Positions 23,696 to 33,259 of a DNA stretch of 64,000 bases are shown in pieces. The first letter of the stretch is position 1. Each line of letters starts with the position of its first letter. The stretch comes from Vicia villosa (taxonomy: Eukaryota > Streptophyta > Magnoliopsida > Fabales > Fabaceae). The notes under the pieces are model-generated. The model was not told the origin of the DNA and made no database searches. It was given only the letters and a program-made list of their open reading frames with translations. The stretch lies in NCBI RefSeq assembly GCF_029867415.1, contig NC_081183.1:62322336-62386335 (forward strand), written 5' to 3'. Both the position numbers and the translations under genes were made by a program.

Positions 23696-26600
23696 ATCCT
23701 GCTCGAATTCCATCAAAAATGATAATGTTACAGTTCCACGTCTTGATATCCTTGAGAATCCAATAGACCAAGCCGATGAAGATAATGGGGAAGATTGTGA
23801 AGTCCCTGAAGAATTGGCAAGACTCTTGAGACAAGAAGAGAAATCCATTCAGTCGCATCAGGAAGCCATAGAAATCATCAACCTCGGTACAGAAGAAGCA
23901 AAGAGAGAGGTCAAGATAGGTGCCGCTTTGCAAAGTGATGTGAAGAGAAGGTTGATTGAGTTGCTCCGAGAATATGTTGATATCTTCGCCTGGTCATATG
24001 AAGACATGCCTGGTTTAGACACGGATATAGTTATGCACAGGCTACCGCTCAAACCAGAATGTCTACCTGTAAAGCAAAAACCACGAAGAACTCGACCTGA
24101 TATGGCTTTGAAAATCAAGGAGGAAGTTGCAAAACAGTTGAAGGCTGGTTTCTTATCTGTGTGTGAATATCCTCCTTGGATTGCAAACATAGTACCTGTT
24201 CCTAAGAAGGACGGAAAGGTACGCATGTGCGTTGACTACCGAGATTTGAATAGGGCAAGTCCGAAGGATGATTTCCCTCTGCCTCATATTGATGTGCTAG
24301 TCGACAACATTGCTCAGTATTCGGTGTTCTCCTTCATGGATGGTTTTTCTGGCTATAATCAAATAAAGATGGCTCCCGAAGATATGACCAAGACTACCTT
24401 TACTACTCCGTGGGGTACGTATTGTTATAAAGTGATGCCTTTTGGTCTTAAGAATGCTAGTGCGACATATCAACGAGCAATGGTGACTCTCTTCCATGAC
24501 ATGATCCATAAAGAGATTGAGGTGTACGTCGATGATATGATTGCAAAATCCCAAACTGAGGAGGAACATTTGGTATATCTTGAGAAATTGTTTGCTCGTT
24601 TGTGAAAATTCAAGTTGAGGCTTAATCCAAACAAGTGCACTTTTGGAGTGCGATCTGGAAAGTTACTTGGATTCATTGTGAGTCAACGAGGGATTGAGGT
24701 CGACCCTGATAAAGTAAGAGCAATACAGAATATGCCAGCACCAAAGAATGAAAAAGAGGTCCGAGGGTTCCTTGGGGGATTGAATTACATAGCCAGGTTC
24801 ATTTCTCATCTCACTGATACCTGTGAACCCATCTTTAAATTGCTGCGCAAGAATCAAGATATCCGTTGGGATGATCATTGTTAAGAAGCCTTCAAAAAGA
24901 TCAAGCAATATCTCCAAGAACCACCAATTCTCATGCCTCCGGTTCCTGGAAGACCGCTTCTTATGTACTTAACTGTGCTTGAAGGATCTATGGGGTGTGT
25001 GCTGGGCCAGCATGACGAGTCTGGTCGAAAAGAGTGCACCATTTATTACATGAGCAAAAAGTTTACCGATTGTGAATCCCGTTACTCACTACTCGAGAAA
25101 ACTTGCTGTGCTTTGGTATGGGCCGCTCGCCGACTGAGGCAGTATATGTTGACTCACACCACTTTATTGATCTCTAAAATGGACCCAATAAAGTACATCT
25201 TTGAAAAACCAGCTCTTACAGGAAGACTAGCACGATGGAAAATGCTTTTATCAGAATATGACATTCAGTATGTTACACAGAAGGCCATCAAAGGAAGTGT
25301 CCTTGTAGATCATCTTGCTCATCAGCCATTAGAAGAATATCAGTCAATGAAGTTTGACTTTCCTGATGAGGATATCATGAAACTAGATGATAATGAAGGA
25401 CCCGAACCAGGGGAGCGATGGACTCTCACGTTCGATGGTGCATCGAATGCTATGGGCCATGGTATTGGGGCAGTTTTGACTTCTCCTCGTCAAACTCATA
25501 TCCCTTGCACAGCTAGAATATGTTTTGATTGCACAAACAATGTCGCAGAATACGAAGCCTGTGTAATGGGTCTCGAGGCAGCCATTGATATGAGAATTAA
25601 GATCCTTGAAGTTTATGGGGATTCTGCCTTGGTTATACATCAAATAAGAGGTGATTGGGAGACACGACACCCTAATTTAGTTCCTTATAGGGACTACATC
25701 TTGGAGTTGTTGCCCGCTTTCGAGGAAATCACTTTCGACCATATTCCCCGAGAGGAGAACCAGATGGCAGATGCTTTGGCTACTTTGGCAGCTATGTTCA
25801 GAGTTAGCTCCCCTAAAGAAGTGCCAGACATAAGGATCCTCCGTTACAAAGAGCCCGCACATGCATTCCCTGCTCATTGCCTCACTACTGAAGATGTGTA
25901 TGATGAAAAGCCATGGTATTACGACATCAAGAGGTATGTTGAGAAGCAAGAGTATCCCGAAGATGCTACGATTGGTGATAAGCGAACGCTTCGAAGGTTA
26001 GCATCCAAATTCTTCTTGTCAGGAGACGTCCTGTACAAAAGAAACTATGATTCAGTTTTTCTCAGATGCGTGGATAGACACGAAGCAGAATTGATCATGC
26101 GGGAAATCCATGAGGGATCTTTTGGAACCCATTCTAGCGGGCACTCTATGGCTAAAAAGATCTTGCGAGCAGGATATTACTGGATGACAATTGAAAGTGA
26201 TTGTTATGTATACATGAAGAAATGTCACAAATGCCAAGTGTATGCTGACAGGACTCATGTTCCTCCAACTCCTTTGAATGTCCTGACATCGCCATGGCCC
26301 TTTGCTATGTGGGGCATAGATATGATTGGACAAATCGAGCCGCAAGCTTCAAATGGACACAGATTTATTCTTGTCGCTATCGACTACTTCACCAAATGGG
26401 TTGAAGCCGCTTCTTACAAGAACGTAACCAAGCAAGTCGTCACTCGCTTCATCAAGAAAGAAATCATATGTCGATATGGGGTTCCAAACAGAATCATCAC
26501 TGATAACGGGTCCAATCTTAATAATAAAATGATGGCAGAGTTGTGCGAAGAGTTCAAGATTGAACATCACAATTTATCACCCTATTGGCCAAAGATGAAT

Positions 26601-27160
26601 GGCGCAGTCGAAGCTGCTAACAAGAACATAAAGAAGATTGTCCAGAAAATGGTTAGAACGTACAAAGATTGGCACGAGATGTTGCCATTTGCTTTACATG
26701 GCTATAGAACATCCGTTCGTACTTCAACTGGGGCAACTCCCTTCTCTCTTGTCTATGGTATGGAGGCCGTACTTCTTGTAGAAGTGGAAATTCCTTCGTT
26801 AAGGGTCTTGATGGACGCCAAACTTGATGAAACAGAATGGGTTCAGACGAGGCTTGACCATCTCAATCTGATTGAGGAGAAATGCTTATCTGCTATCTGC
26901 CATGGCCAGTTGTACCAAAAGAGAATTAAGAAAGCGTATGACAAGAAGATTCGGCCTCGAGAGTTCCACACAGGTGACCTGGTCGTAAGGAAGATCTTGC
27001 CAATTCACATTGATCCAAGGGGAAATGGACTCCCAACTATGAGGGACCATACATTGTGAAGAAAGCATTCTCAGGTGGTGCTTTAATTCTGACAAAGATG
27101 GATGGGGAAGACGTTCCACTTCCGGTCAATTCAGACTCAGTCAAAAAATACTACGCATAA
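23696..27160 (+). pseudogene. Ogre pol: RT, RNase H, second RNase H, integrase; broken
   Basis: The frame is continuous apart from TGA at 24603-24605, TAA at 24882-24884 and a one-base-type frameshift near 27015-27030, after which the C-terminus ends at 27160. RT contains FMDGFSGYNQIKM and the catalytic YVDD at 24525-24536. Next is the gypsy RNase H (about 24930-25340), then a second, archaeal-type RNase H (DGASNAMG to MADALATLA, about 25420-25790), as in the Tat lineage. Integrase has an HHCC zinc-binding region and the D,D35E triad at 26319, 26502 and 26610. The two stops are C-to-T type changes. These enzymes would make and integrate the cDNA. This copy cannot encode them without suppression of the stops. 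Confidence 0.9.
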
Positions 27161-27464
27161 AAGACCCGCTAGGTCGACGTACCTAGGCAAAAATACGGGC
27201 ATCCCGGCAAACCAAGGGGGTTTGGGCAAAAATTAGGGATAAAACAAAAGAGAATAACCCGCTAAGTTGAAAACTCGAAAGAGCGACTTAGGCAAAAAAG
27301 GGTATCCCGCTGGATTGAAAACCCAAAAGGGCAGTCCAGGCAAAAGTTAGGGATCTAAAGCGAGAGGCTGCAGTCTGAATATCCTTCACAAAGATCTCTA
27401 TGCGCCCTTGACACACAGACAGATCGATCCAACCGTTACGCTTCTGAAGCAAAGCATTGAGAAG
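27161..27464 (+). other. Ogre 3' UTR, part before the nested element
   Basis: Non-coding sequence with short internal repetition of a 'ccgct(a/g)... ggcaaaa...' unit (27165-27360). It continues after the nested Athila-type insertion at 33260. Confidence 0.6.
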
Positions 27465-27469
27465 ATCGA

Positions 27470-28159
27470 TGATCAGTGGTTTTCACACATATATTTACCG
27501 TTGTTTTTAAGTATGTTTAAGTTATGTTATTGAGTGTTTTATTTCTTTATTCTACATTTTATGCTTTGGTTGTGTATTTTACTATTTGCAGGCTCCAAGG
27601 AATAAATCGAGACAAATCAATGCGAAAAAGTACAAAAAGGGGAGTTTCGAAGGAAGTGAAAAATCAAGCTACATTAGGTCTGACACGACCACCTGTGTCA
27701 CCTGAAACTGGCAGTGTTAGGATGAAGCGTGGCCAAGAAAATGCAAAGAGAAGAGAGAAGAGCCTCCCCCAAACTTGAACTAAACATTGGCCTCAATGTT
27801 TCAGAACGAGCCTGAGAGAGGTGACTCACAGAGAAGGGAGACTTTCTGGTGAATGCTAGGAAGTTGCAGTTAGAGTTGCACTACCCATTTTCTTGGCCAC
27901 GCTTCATCCTAACACTGCCAGTTTCAGGTGACACAGGTGGTCGTGTCAGACCTAATGTAGCTTGATTTTTCACTTCCTTCGAAACTCCCCTTTTTGTACT
28001 TTTTCGCATTGATTTGTCTCGATTTATTCCTTGGAGCCTGCAAATAGTAAAATACACAACCAAAGCATAAAATGTAGAATAAAGAAATAAAACACTCAAT
28101 AACATAACTTAAACATACTTAAAAACAACGGTAAATATATGTGTGAAAACCACTGATCA
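27470..28159. repeat. perfect 274 bp inverted repeat with 142 bp spacer
   Basis: The arms 27470-27743 and 27886-28159 are exact reverse complements as far as I can read, with no length difference. Each is the first 274 bp of an LTR. The spacer (27744-27885) begins with about 95 bp that closely repeat, in direct orientation, the element's own internal sequence at about 29024-29107. Transcription would give a long hairpin RNA. Confidence 0.9.
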
Positions 28160-28174
28160 AACTCCCCCAAACTT
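28160..28174 (-). promoter_or_regulatory. polypurine tract of the Athila-type element
   Basis: On the minus strand AAGTTTGGGGGAGTT directly precedes the LTR start TGATCAGTGG, as expected for the plus-strand primer. Similar AAGTTTGGGGGAGG copies occur at about 29036-29049 and in the hairpin spacer near 27761-27775. Confidence 0.7.
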
Positions 28175-29271
28175 AAACCGTTGCTTGACCTCAAGCGACA
28201 ATTACAAAAGTTAATGACCCTCAAAGCACACGGTGTTCATACGTGAGATATCCACCTGTATTGATCAAGAAACAGTTGGTTCGGCATTCACATGACGCGA
28301 CGAGTTTTATTACCACATTAAACCTCGAGCTCCCGTTTCGGATACCTCTCCAACTATGCTTTGCACTTAAGTCTCTTTCCGATTTTCCTCCTCTTTCATT
28401 CGGACAATCATATTAAGGCACTGCATCTCTTATAATACTCATCACCTGCATGAAACGAATCAAGGCTTCTTATTTTATTTTCGTGGCACCAAACTAGCAG
28501 CATTGGCTACTTTTTATTACCGATGAAATTTTCAAACTTTGCAGTTATATATTGTCCTTTTGGACGACGTTTGGGGATCAATCTCCTTTGGGCTGAATAA
28601 CCGGGTGAGAGTTACCCAACTTAGTGAGCCGATTGCCTTTTACCGCCTTTTCATCATTTGGTGCCAACTTTATATCTCTTTTTTTTCTCAACCAGTCACC
28701 ATGCAAGTGAATCTGAATTATGCCAGACTGTATCAATAAACTACTCGAGAAGTACTTCTTAGGAGACAAGTACTATGGTGCAAATCTACACGTTAGACTC
28801 GTATTTCTTTTAGGGAACCAAGGGTGTTTAAACAAACCTCTTCTTGTCACATTATTCCGAACTTTCTGTCCTCAAACAATCCTCGCTTCATCTCTATATA
28901 CTATTCCCGATCGCTCTTTAGGATCAACACTTCTTCAACAAAAAATTTAAAATTTGGGCAGAAGAATTCACTTTATGGTTTCACATCATACCAATAACAT
29001 AAAACTAACATAAAAATAAAATGCAAAGAGAAGAGCCTCCCCCAAACTTGAACTAAACATTGACCTCAATGTTTCAGAACGAGTTCGAGAGAGGTGACTC
29101 ACAGAGGGTATCGCACTCTAATGATCACTTCCAGGCTTTCACCAGAGACGTCCTCTTTTATTTCCTGAAAATAAAATAAACAAACAGAGAAATTAATTAT
29201 TAAAACCGTGGGTTGCCTCCCACGAAGCGCTTCGTTTAACGTCGCATGGCTCGACGGTCCATTACCCTTTA
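28175..29271 (-). other. non-coding internal region replacing pol in the Athila-type element
   Basis: About 1.1 kb between the end of gag-pro and the PPT. No RT, RNase H or integrase motifs are present in any frame, so pol was deleted or never present. A PPT-like purine run occurs near 29036-29049 (minus). Confidence 0.6.
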
Positions 29272-31740
29272 TTATGGAGGGTATTTCCTTTTCCAAACCT
29301 TGTTGCTTGTCACTTTCGCAACCACTAACTCATGAAGACGAAAAGCATTCACCGCTTTTCTCTTTAATTTACTTCCCACATTCTTCTTCTTTCCTTGCTC
29401 TTTCTTAAGATTTTTGACAACTACATAAGATGGTTCCACCCGGGAGGCTATGCTTGACACTTTTACTTGGAGCTGTTTAGACTTCTTGTTCTTTTCCTCA
29501 CTTTCTGTCATACCATCAGAAGTTTGATCATTCACAACCGCCCTCTGTCTTTTGACTCCTAACATCTTCAACGTTACCTCTTCATCAAAACATTTCAGCG
29601 TCAGCGTTCCTTTTTCAATGTCGAGGTTGCAGCGGCCTGTCGACAAAAATGGCCTCCCAAAAAGGATAGGAGTTTCTTCGTCTTCCGGAATGTCCATGAT
29701 GTGGAAGTCAACAGGGAATACAAATTTATCAACTTCCACTAGTACATCTTCAGCTACCCCATATGATTTCTTAACGGTGTGATCGGCAAACCTTAACTGG
29801 GTCTTACTTTCACTAATCTTTTCCAACTCAAGCTTTTTGAAAATGGACAAAGGCATTAAACTCACACTAGACCCAGAATCGAGGAGTACCTTTTTAAATG
29901 CTATATTCTTGATAGTGCATGGTATCGCCACCGCCCCAGGGTCTTTCCTCTTTATTGGGATCTTTCTTGCTGTCGAGACTATACCACACTTCTCGGTTGC
30001 AATTTTTGGCTCTCCTCCTAGTGATCTCTTTTTCGCCAACACCTCCTTCATAAATTTTTTATACAAGGGCATGTGTTCAAGTGCTTCAAAGAATGGTAGA
30101 TTTACCTCTAACTTTTTGAACAATTTTGTAAACTTTTCAAAGTCTTTCTCTCTTGAAACCTTCTTTGTCACTCTGGAGGGGAAAGGTAGTTTTATCACCG
30201 GTTCAACGTCTTTCTTATTTTTTTCTTCAATTGGTTTAACCGGTGGTACCACCACTTCTGGCTCTTTTGGATTCTCTCTTATTTCCAGATCCACCTCTAT
30301 TACCATGGGGTCATCTATTTCCTCTTTCTCTTTTTCTTTTTCAGATTCTGCTACTCTCCTACTTCTTGTAGTAACAGCATTAATCTTCTCTTGGTCTTTC
30401 GGATTTTTCACAGTTGAGCTCGGAAGGGTACCTTGTGCCTGTAGAGTGAGATGTTGTGCTATCTGCCCCACTTGAACTTCCAGATTTTTAATTGAGGCCG
30501 AAGTGTTTCTGTGGTTGTTTCTTGTTTCTTCTTGGAACTGAGAACACTGCCCAGCTAATCTTTCAATTGCCACTTCCCACTCTGCCTTCTGGGTACCTTG
30601 TTGTTGTTGATCTTTCCAAGCAAAATTTGGATGATTCTTCCACCCTGGATTATAGGTGTTAGAATACGGGTTGTTTTGCCTTAGGAATTTGATTTCTTCA
30701 ATCTGCTTGGGAGTAGCGAAACAGTACACCGTTTGGTGTGGGCCATTACAGATTTCACAGCTGACAGGTTGAGCTTGTTGAACTTGAGCCACCTGTTGTT
30801 TACCTATATTCATAGCCTTCAATTTCTTTTCAACTTCTGCGGCTATCGCATCTTCAACCCGAGTTTTCGAAGTCTCCAGCTTGAGATCAATGATTCCTTC
30901 CGGTTTGCTAGCACACCTGTCATACAATTCCAAATGCTCATTTGCAGCTATTGCTTCAATGATTTTGATGATTCCTGAGGCTGTTGTGAAATTTGTCGAG
31001 CCTCCAGCTGCTGTATCAATTAACTGCTTTGTTTTGATTCTGAGCCCATTGACAAATACTTGCATCTGTTCAGTCTTGTCCATGTTGTGAGTGGGACATG
31101 CCACTAGAATTCTTTTGAATCTTTTGTAGGCATCTCCTAAGGGCTCACCCTCCTGCTGCTTGAAATTTAGAATGTCATACCTCTTCCTTATAAATACCGA
31201 AGCGGGAAAATACTCATTTAAGAAAGCTTTTTCCATCTCTTCCCATGATGTAATGCTGCCCGCTGGAAGGGAATAAAACCACTCTTCTGCTTCTTCTGCC
31301 AAGGTGAATGGAAACATTCTCAGCTTCTTGGCCTCTTCTGTATGACCTTCGATTTTTAAAGTTGTACTCATGGTCAGAAACCTCTGTAAGTGCTTGTTTG
31401 CATCTTCATTAACCTTTCCGGTGAAAGGCTTTCTTTCGAGCTGAGTGATGGTGCTTGGGTGCAATTGAAAATTAGGGACATTCACCGGTTGGTTGATAAT
31501 TGTTTGTCTTCCCCCCGGTGTATTTGCAACTCCATAGTCTCCGAGGAGTCTCTCCGGTGGTGGTACCTCGCCCATGACTTCTTCTTCACTTTCAGAACCT
31601 GAATGAACTGTCACAACTTCTTCTTCGGATTCCAGTTTAGCTTGATGAGCTTGTCTGCGCCTGGCGTGAAAAGTCCTTTCAATTTCTGCGTCAAAAAGAA
31701 ATTCTGCTGAGGCCTTGCCTCGCATAAACAGATTAGACAA
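29272..31740 (-). CDS. Athila-type Gag-protease, open frame of 822 residues
   Basis: Uninterrupted minus-strand ORF starting MSNLFMRGKASAEF. Residues about 95-290 form a retrotransposon gag domain (LTEEAEEWFYSLPAGSITSW-like core and the RRFKRILVACPTH block). A minimal knuckle CEICNGPHQTVYC lies near residue 340. An acidic/charged linker follows, then a retropepsin with catalytic Asp in DSGSS at residue 621 (29872-29880) and a GRPFL block. The frame ends shortly after the protease with no RT. A full Athila polyprotein would continue into pol, so this copy is Gag-Pro only and would need enzymes in trans. Lack of any stop over 822 codons suggests recent mobility or selection during trans-mobilisation. 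Confidence 0.85.
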   Translation of the reverse strand: MSNLFMRGKASAEFLFDAEIERTFHARRRQAHQAKLESEEEVVTVHSGSESEEEVMGEVPPPERLLGDYGVANTPGGRQTIINQPVNVPNFQLHPSTITQLERKPFTGKVNEDANKHLQRFLTMSTTLKIEGHTEEAKKLRMFPFTLAEEAEEWFYSLPAGSITSWEEMEKAFLNEYFPASVFIRKRYDILNFKQQEGEPLGDAYKRFKRILVACPTHNMDKTEQMQVFVNGLRIKTKQLIDTAAGGSTNFTTASGIIKIIEAIAANEHLELYDRCASKPEGIIDLKLETSKTRVEDAIAAEVEKKLKAMNIGKQQVAQVQQAQPVSCEICNGPHQTVYCFATPKQIEEIKFLRQNNPYSNTYNPGWKNHPNFAWKDQQQQGTQKAEWEVAIERLAGQCSQFQEETRNNHRNTSASIKNLEVQVGQIAQHLTLQAQGTLPSSTVKNPKDQEKINAVTTRSRRVAESEKEKEKEEIDDPMVIEVDLEIRENPKEPEVVVPPVKPIEEKNKKDVEPVIKLPFPSRVTKKVSREKDFEKFTKLFKKLEVNLPFFEALEHMPLYKKFMKEVLAKKRSLGGEPKIATEKCGIVSTARKIPIKRKDPGAVAIPCTIKNIAFKKVLLDSGSSVSLMPLSIFKKLELEKISESKTQLRFADHTVKKSYGVAEDVLVEVDKFVFPVDFHIMDIPEDEETPILFGRPFLSTGRCNLDIEKGTLTLKCFDEEVTLKMLGVKRQRAVVNDQTSDGMTESEEKNKKSKQLQVKVSSIASRVEPSYVVVKNLKKEQGKKKNVGSKLKRKAVNAFRLHELVVAKVTSNKVWKRKYPP

Positions 31741-31874
31741 TTATTAGAATGAGGACAAAATAATATAAAATTTTTTATTTTTTTATATTTTTTTTTTTTT
31801 TTGAAAATAAAATTTTAGTCGCAGAGCAACAAAATTCTAATTGAAATAAAACTAAAACTCTACAATTTTCGGCA

Positions 31875-31893
31875 GTCCCCGGCAACGGCGCCA
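31875..31893 (-). promoter_or_regulatory. primer-binding site of the Athila-type element (tRNA-Asp type)
   Basis: On the minus strand TGGCGCCGTTGCCGGGGAC lies six bases inside the LTR end. This is the familiar PBS of Athila-lineage elements and matches the 3' end of plant tRNA-Asp. Confidence 0.85.
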
Positions 31894-31899
31894 AAAACT

Positions 31900-33254
31900 T
31901 GATCGGAAAAATAGCAAGTGTACTATTTTGCCTCTGTAGTAATAAAGGGAAAATTCCCCGAATATCGATCTCAAGGACTGCGTGAGATTATAGAGTTAGT
32001 CGCACTTCAATTAAACAAAAAGCCTTGGGGTTTTGGTTTTTGTGATTACAAATTAAATTGCAAATAAACTGAAAAAGGTTGAATTGGCCAAATATGAGTA
32101 ACATGCCAGGGTAGGTGTGTGCATTAACATGTAACAATTCTGAACCCTTATTTCATTAACAAAGTTCAACTTATCAATTACCGGTTCTTAAGGGTATTTG
32201 CTCCTAAGTCCTTAGTGGGCAAACTTTTGAACATTGAAATCCTAATCCCAAAGTCCTTCGAAATTAGTGATCAAATCAAATATTATTATAATCAAGAACA
32301 ATCCGGTTACTATAGGGTATCCCTAGTCCTAGGTGATATCTACTATAATATAATGGTATAAAAACCCTAACAATGGAGGTCAATCCTAATTGTCAGTCAT
32401 AAATCAATCCAGTTGGTCCGACGAGGAAAGCATTAAAAACCTTATACCATTAAATTGAATGTAAAAGAGAAACATGTTATTGAAATTCGGAATTCAAAAT
32501 CATCACAAATGTTAATCAGGGACACCCCCTAGCATTGGGGGGTTTAGCTACTCATATCATCCAAAGAAATTACAAAGATATCAAATAAAGACATTACAAT
32601 AGAGATGATGAACTTTGATCTTCAATGGCTTCCGCTCATGAGAGTTCTCCGTTCTTCTCCAATTGCATAGGCTTCTTCTCTCAATCCTCCAATTCTTTGT
32701 GTGGCAAAAAGATCCCTAATTCATCTTGGAAACCCTCCTAAATAGTGCAGACTCACTTAAGTTGGTTGGAAATTCCAAAAACACCCCTGCAGGCCAACCA
32801 CTGAACTAAATAATAAAAATCACTGAAATCAGCGTCATCACCCAACACGGGCCGTGTTGTGCAACACGGGCACCCGTGTTGGTCCCCTGGAATATTTATT
32901 ATTTTTTTCACTTGGTCCCAGACTTAGCAACACGGGTCGTGTTGAGCAACACGGGTGCCCGTGTTGCACCACTGTTTTCCTCTCTTCTCAAACTTTGCTC
33001 CTAGCGCTCTTCCTGACACGGCCCGTGTTGAGCAACACGGCCACCCGTGTCAGGCCTCCTGTAGCATGTTTTTGAAATTCCTTCAAAACTTCCGAGTTTC
33101 GCACTGATTTACTCCAGTTTCTCCATATGAACCTGAAAACATTAAAACATACAACCAAAGCATAAAATGACGAATAAAGAAATAAAACACTCAATAACAA
33201 AACTTAACCATACTTAAAAACAACGATAAAAATATGTGTGAAAACCACTGATCA
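31900..33254 (-). repeat. 5' LTR of the Athila-type element
   Basis: On the minus strand it runs from TGATCAGTGG (33254) to ...TTCCGATCA (31900), about 1355 bp. It resembles the hairpin LTR fragment (27886-28159) well only over about the first 130 bp, then diverges strongly, so the two ends come from different subfamilies. Three copies of a compound palindrome based on CAACACGGGC...CCGTGTTG lie at 32843-32882, 32928-32967 and 33015-33054. Confidence 0.8.
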
Positions 33255-33259
33255 ATCGA

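Larger units (their letters stand above)
27470..33254 (-). mobile_element. Aberrant Athila-type Ty3/gypsy element with two U3 ends
   Basis: Perfect ATCGA duplications (27465-27469 and 33255-33259) flank a unit whose left end is TGATCAGTGG and whose right end is CCACTGATCA. Both outer ends are therefore LTR starts. On the minus strand the order is 5' LTR (33254 to 31900), tRNA-Asp-type PBS, intact gag-protease, about 1.1 kb non-coding, PPT, and the first 274 bp of a second LTR (28159 to 27886). A 142 bp spacer and an inverted copy of the same 274 bp (27743 to 27470) follow. RT, RNase H and integrase are missing. The PBS and gag type point to the Athila lineage. Confidence 0.8.

Noticed and set aside
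29837..30475. 212-codon plus-strand ORF
   Set aside because: Antisense shadow of the minus-strand Athila-type gag-protease.
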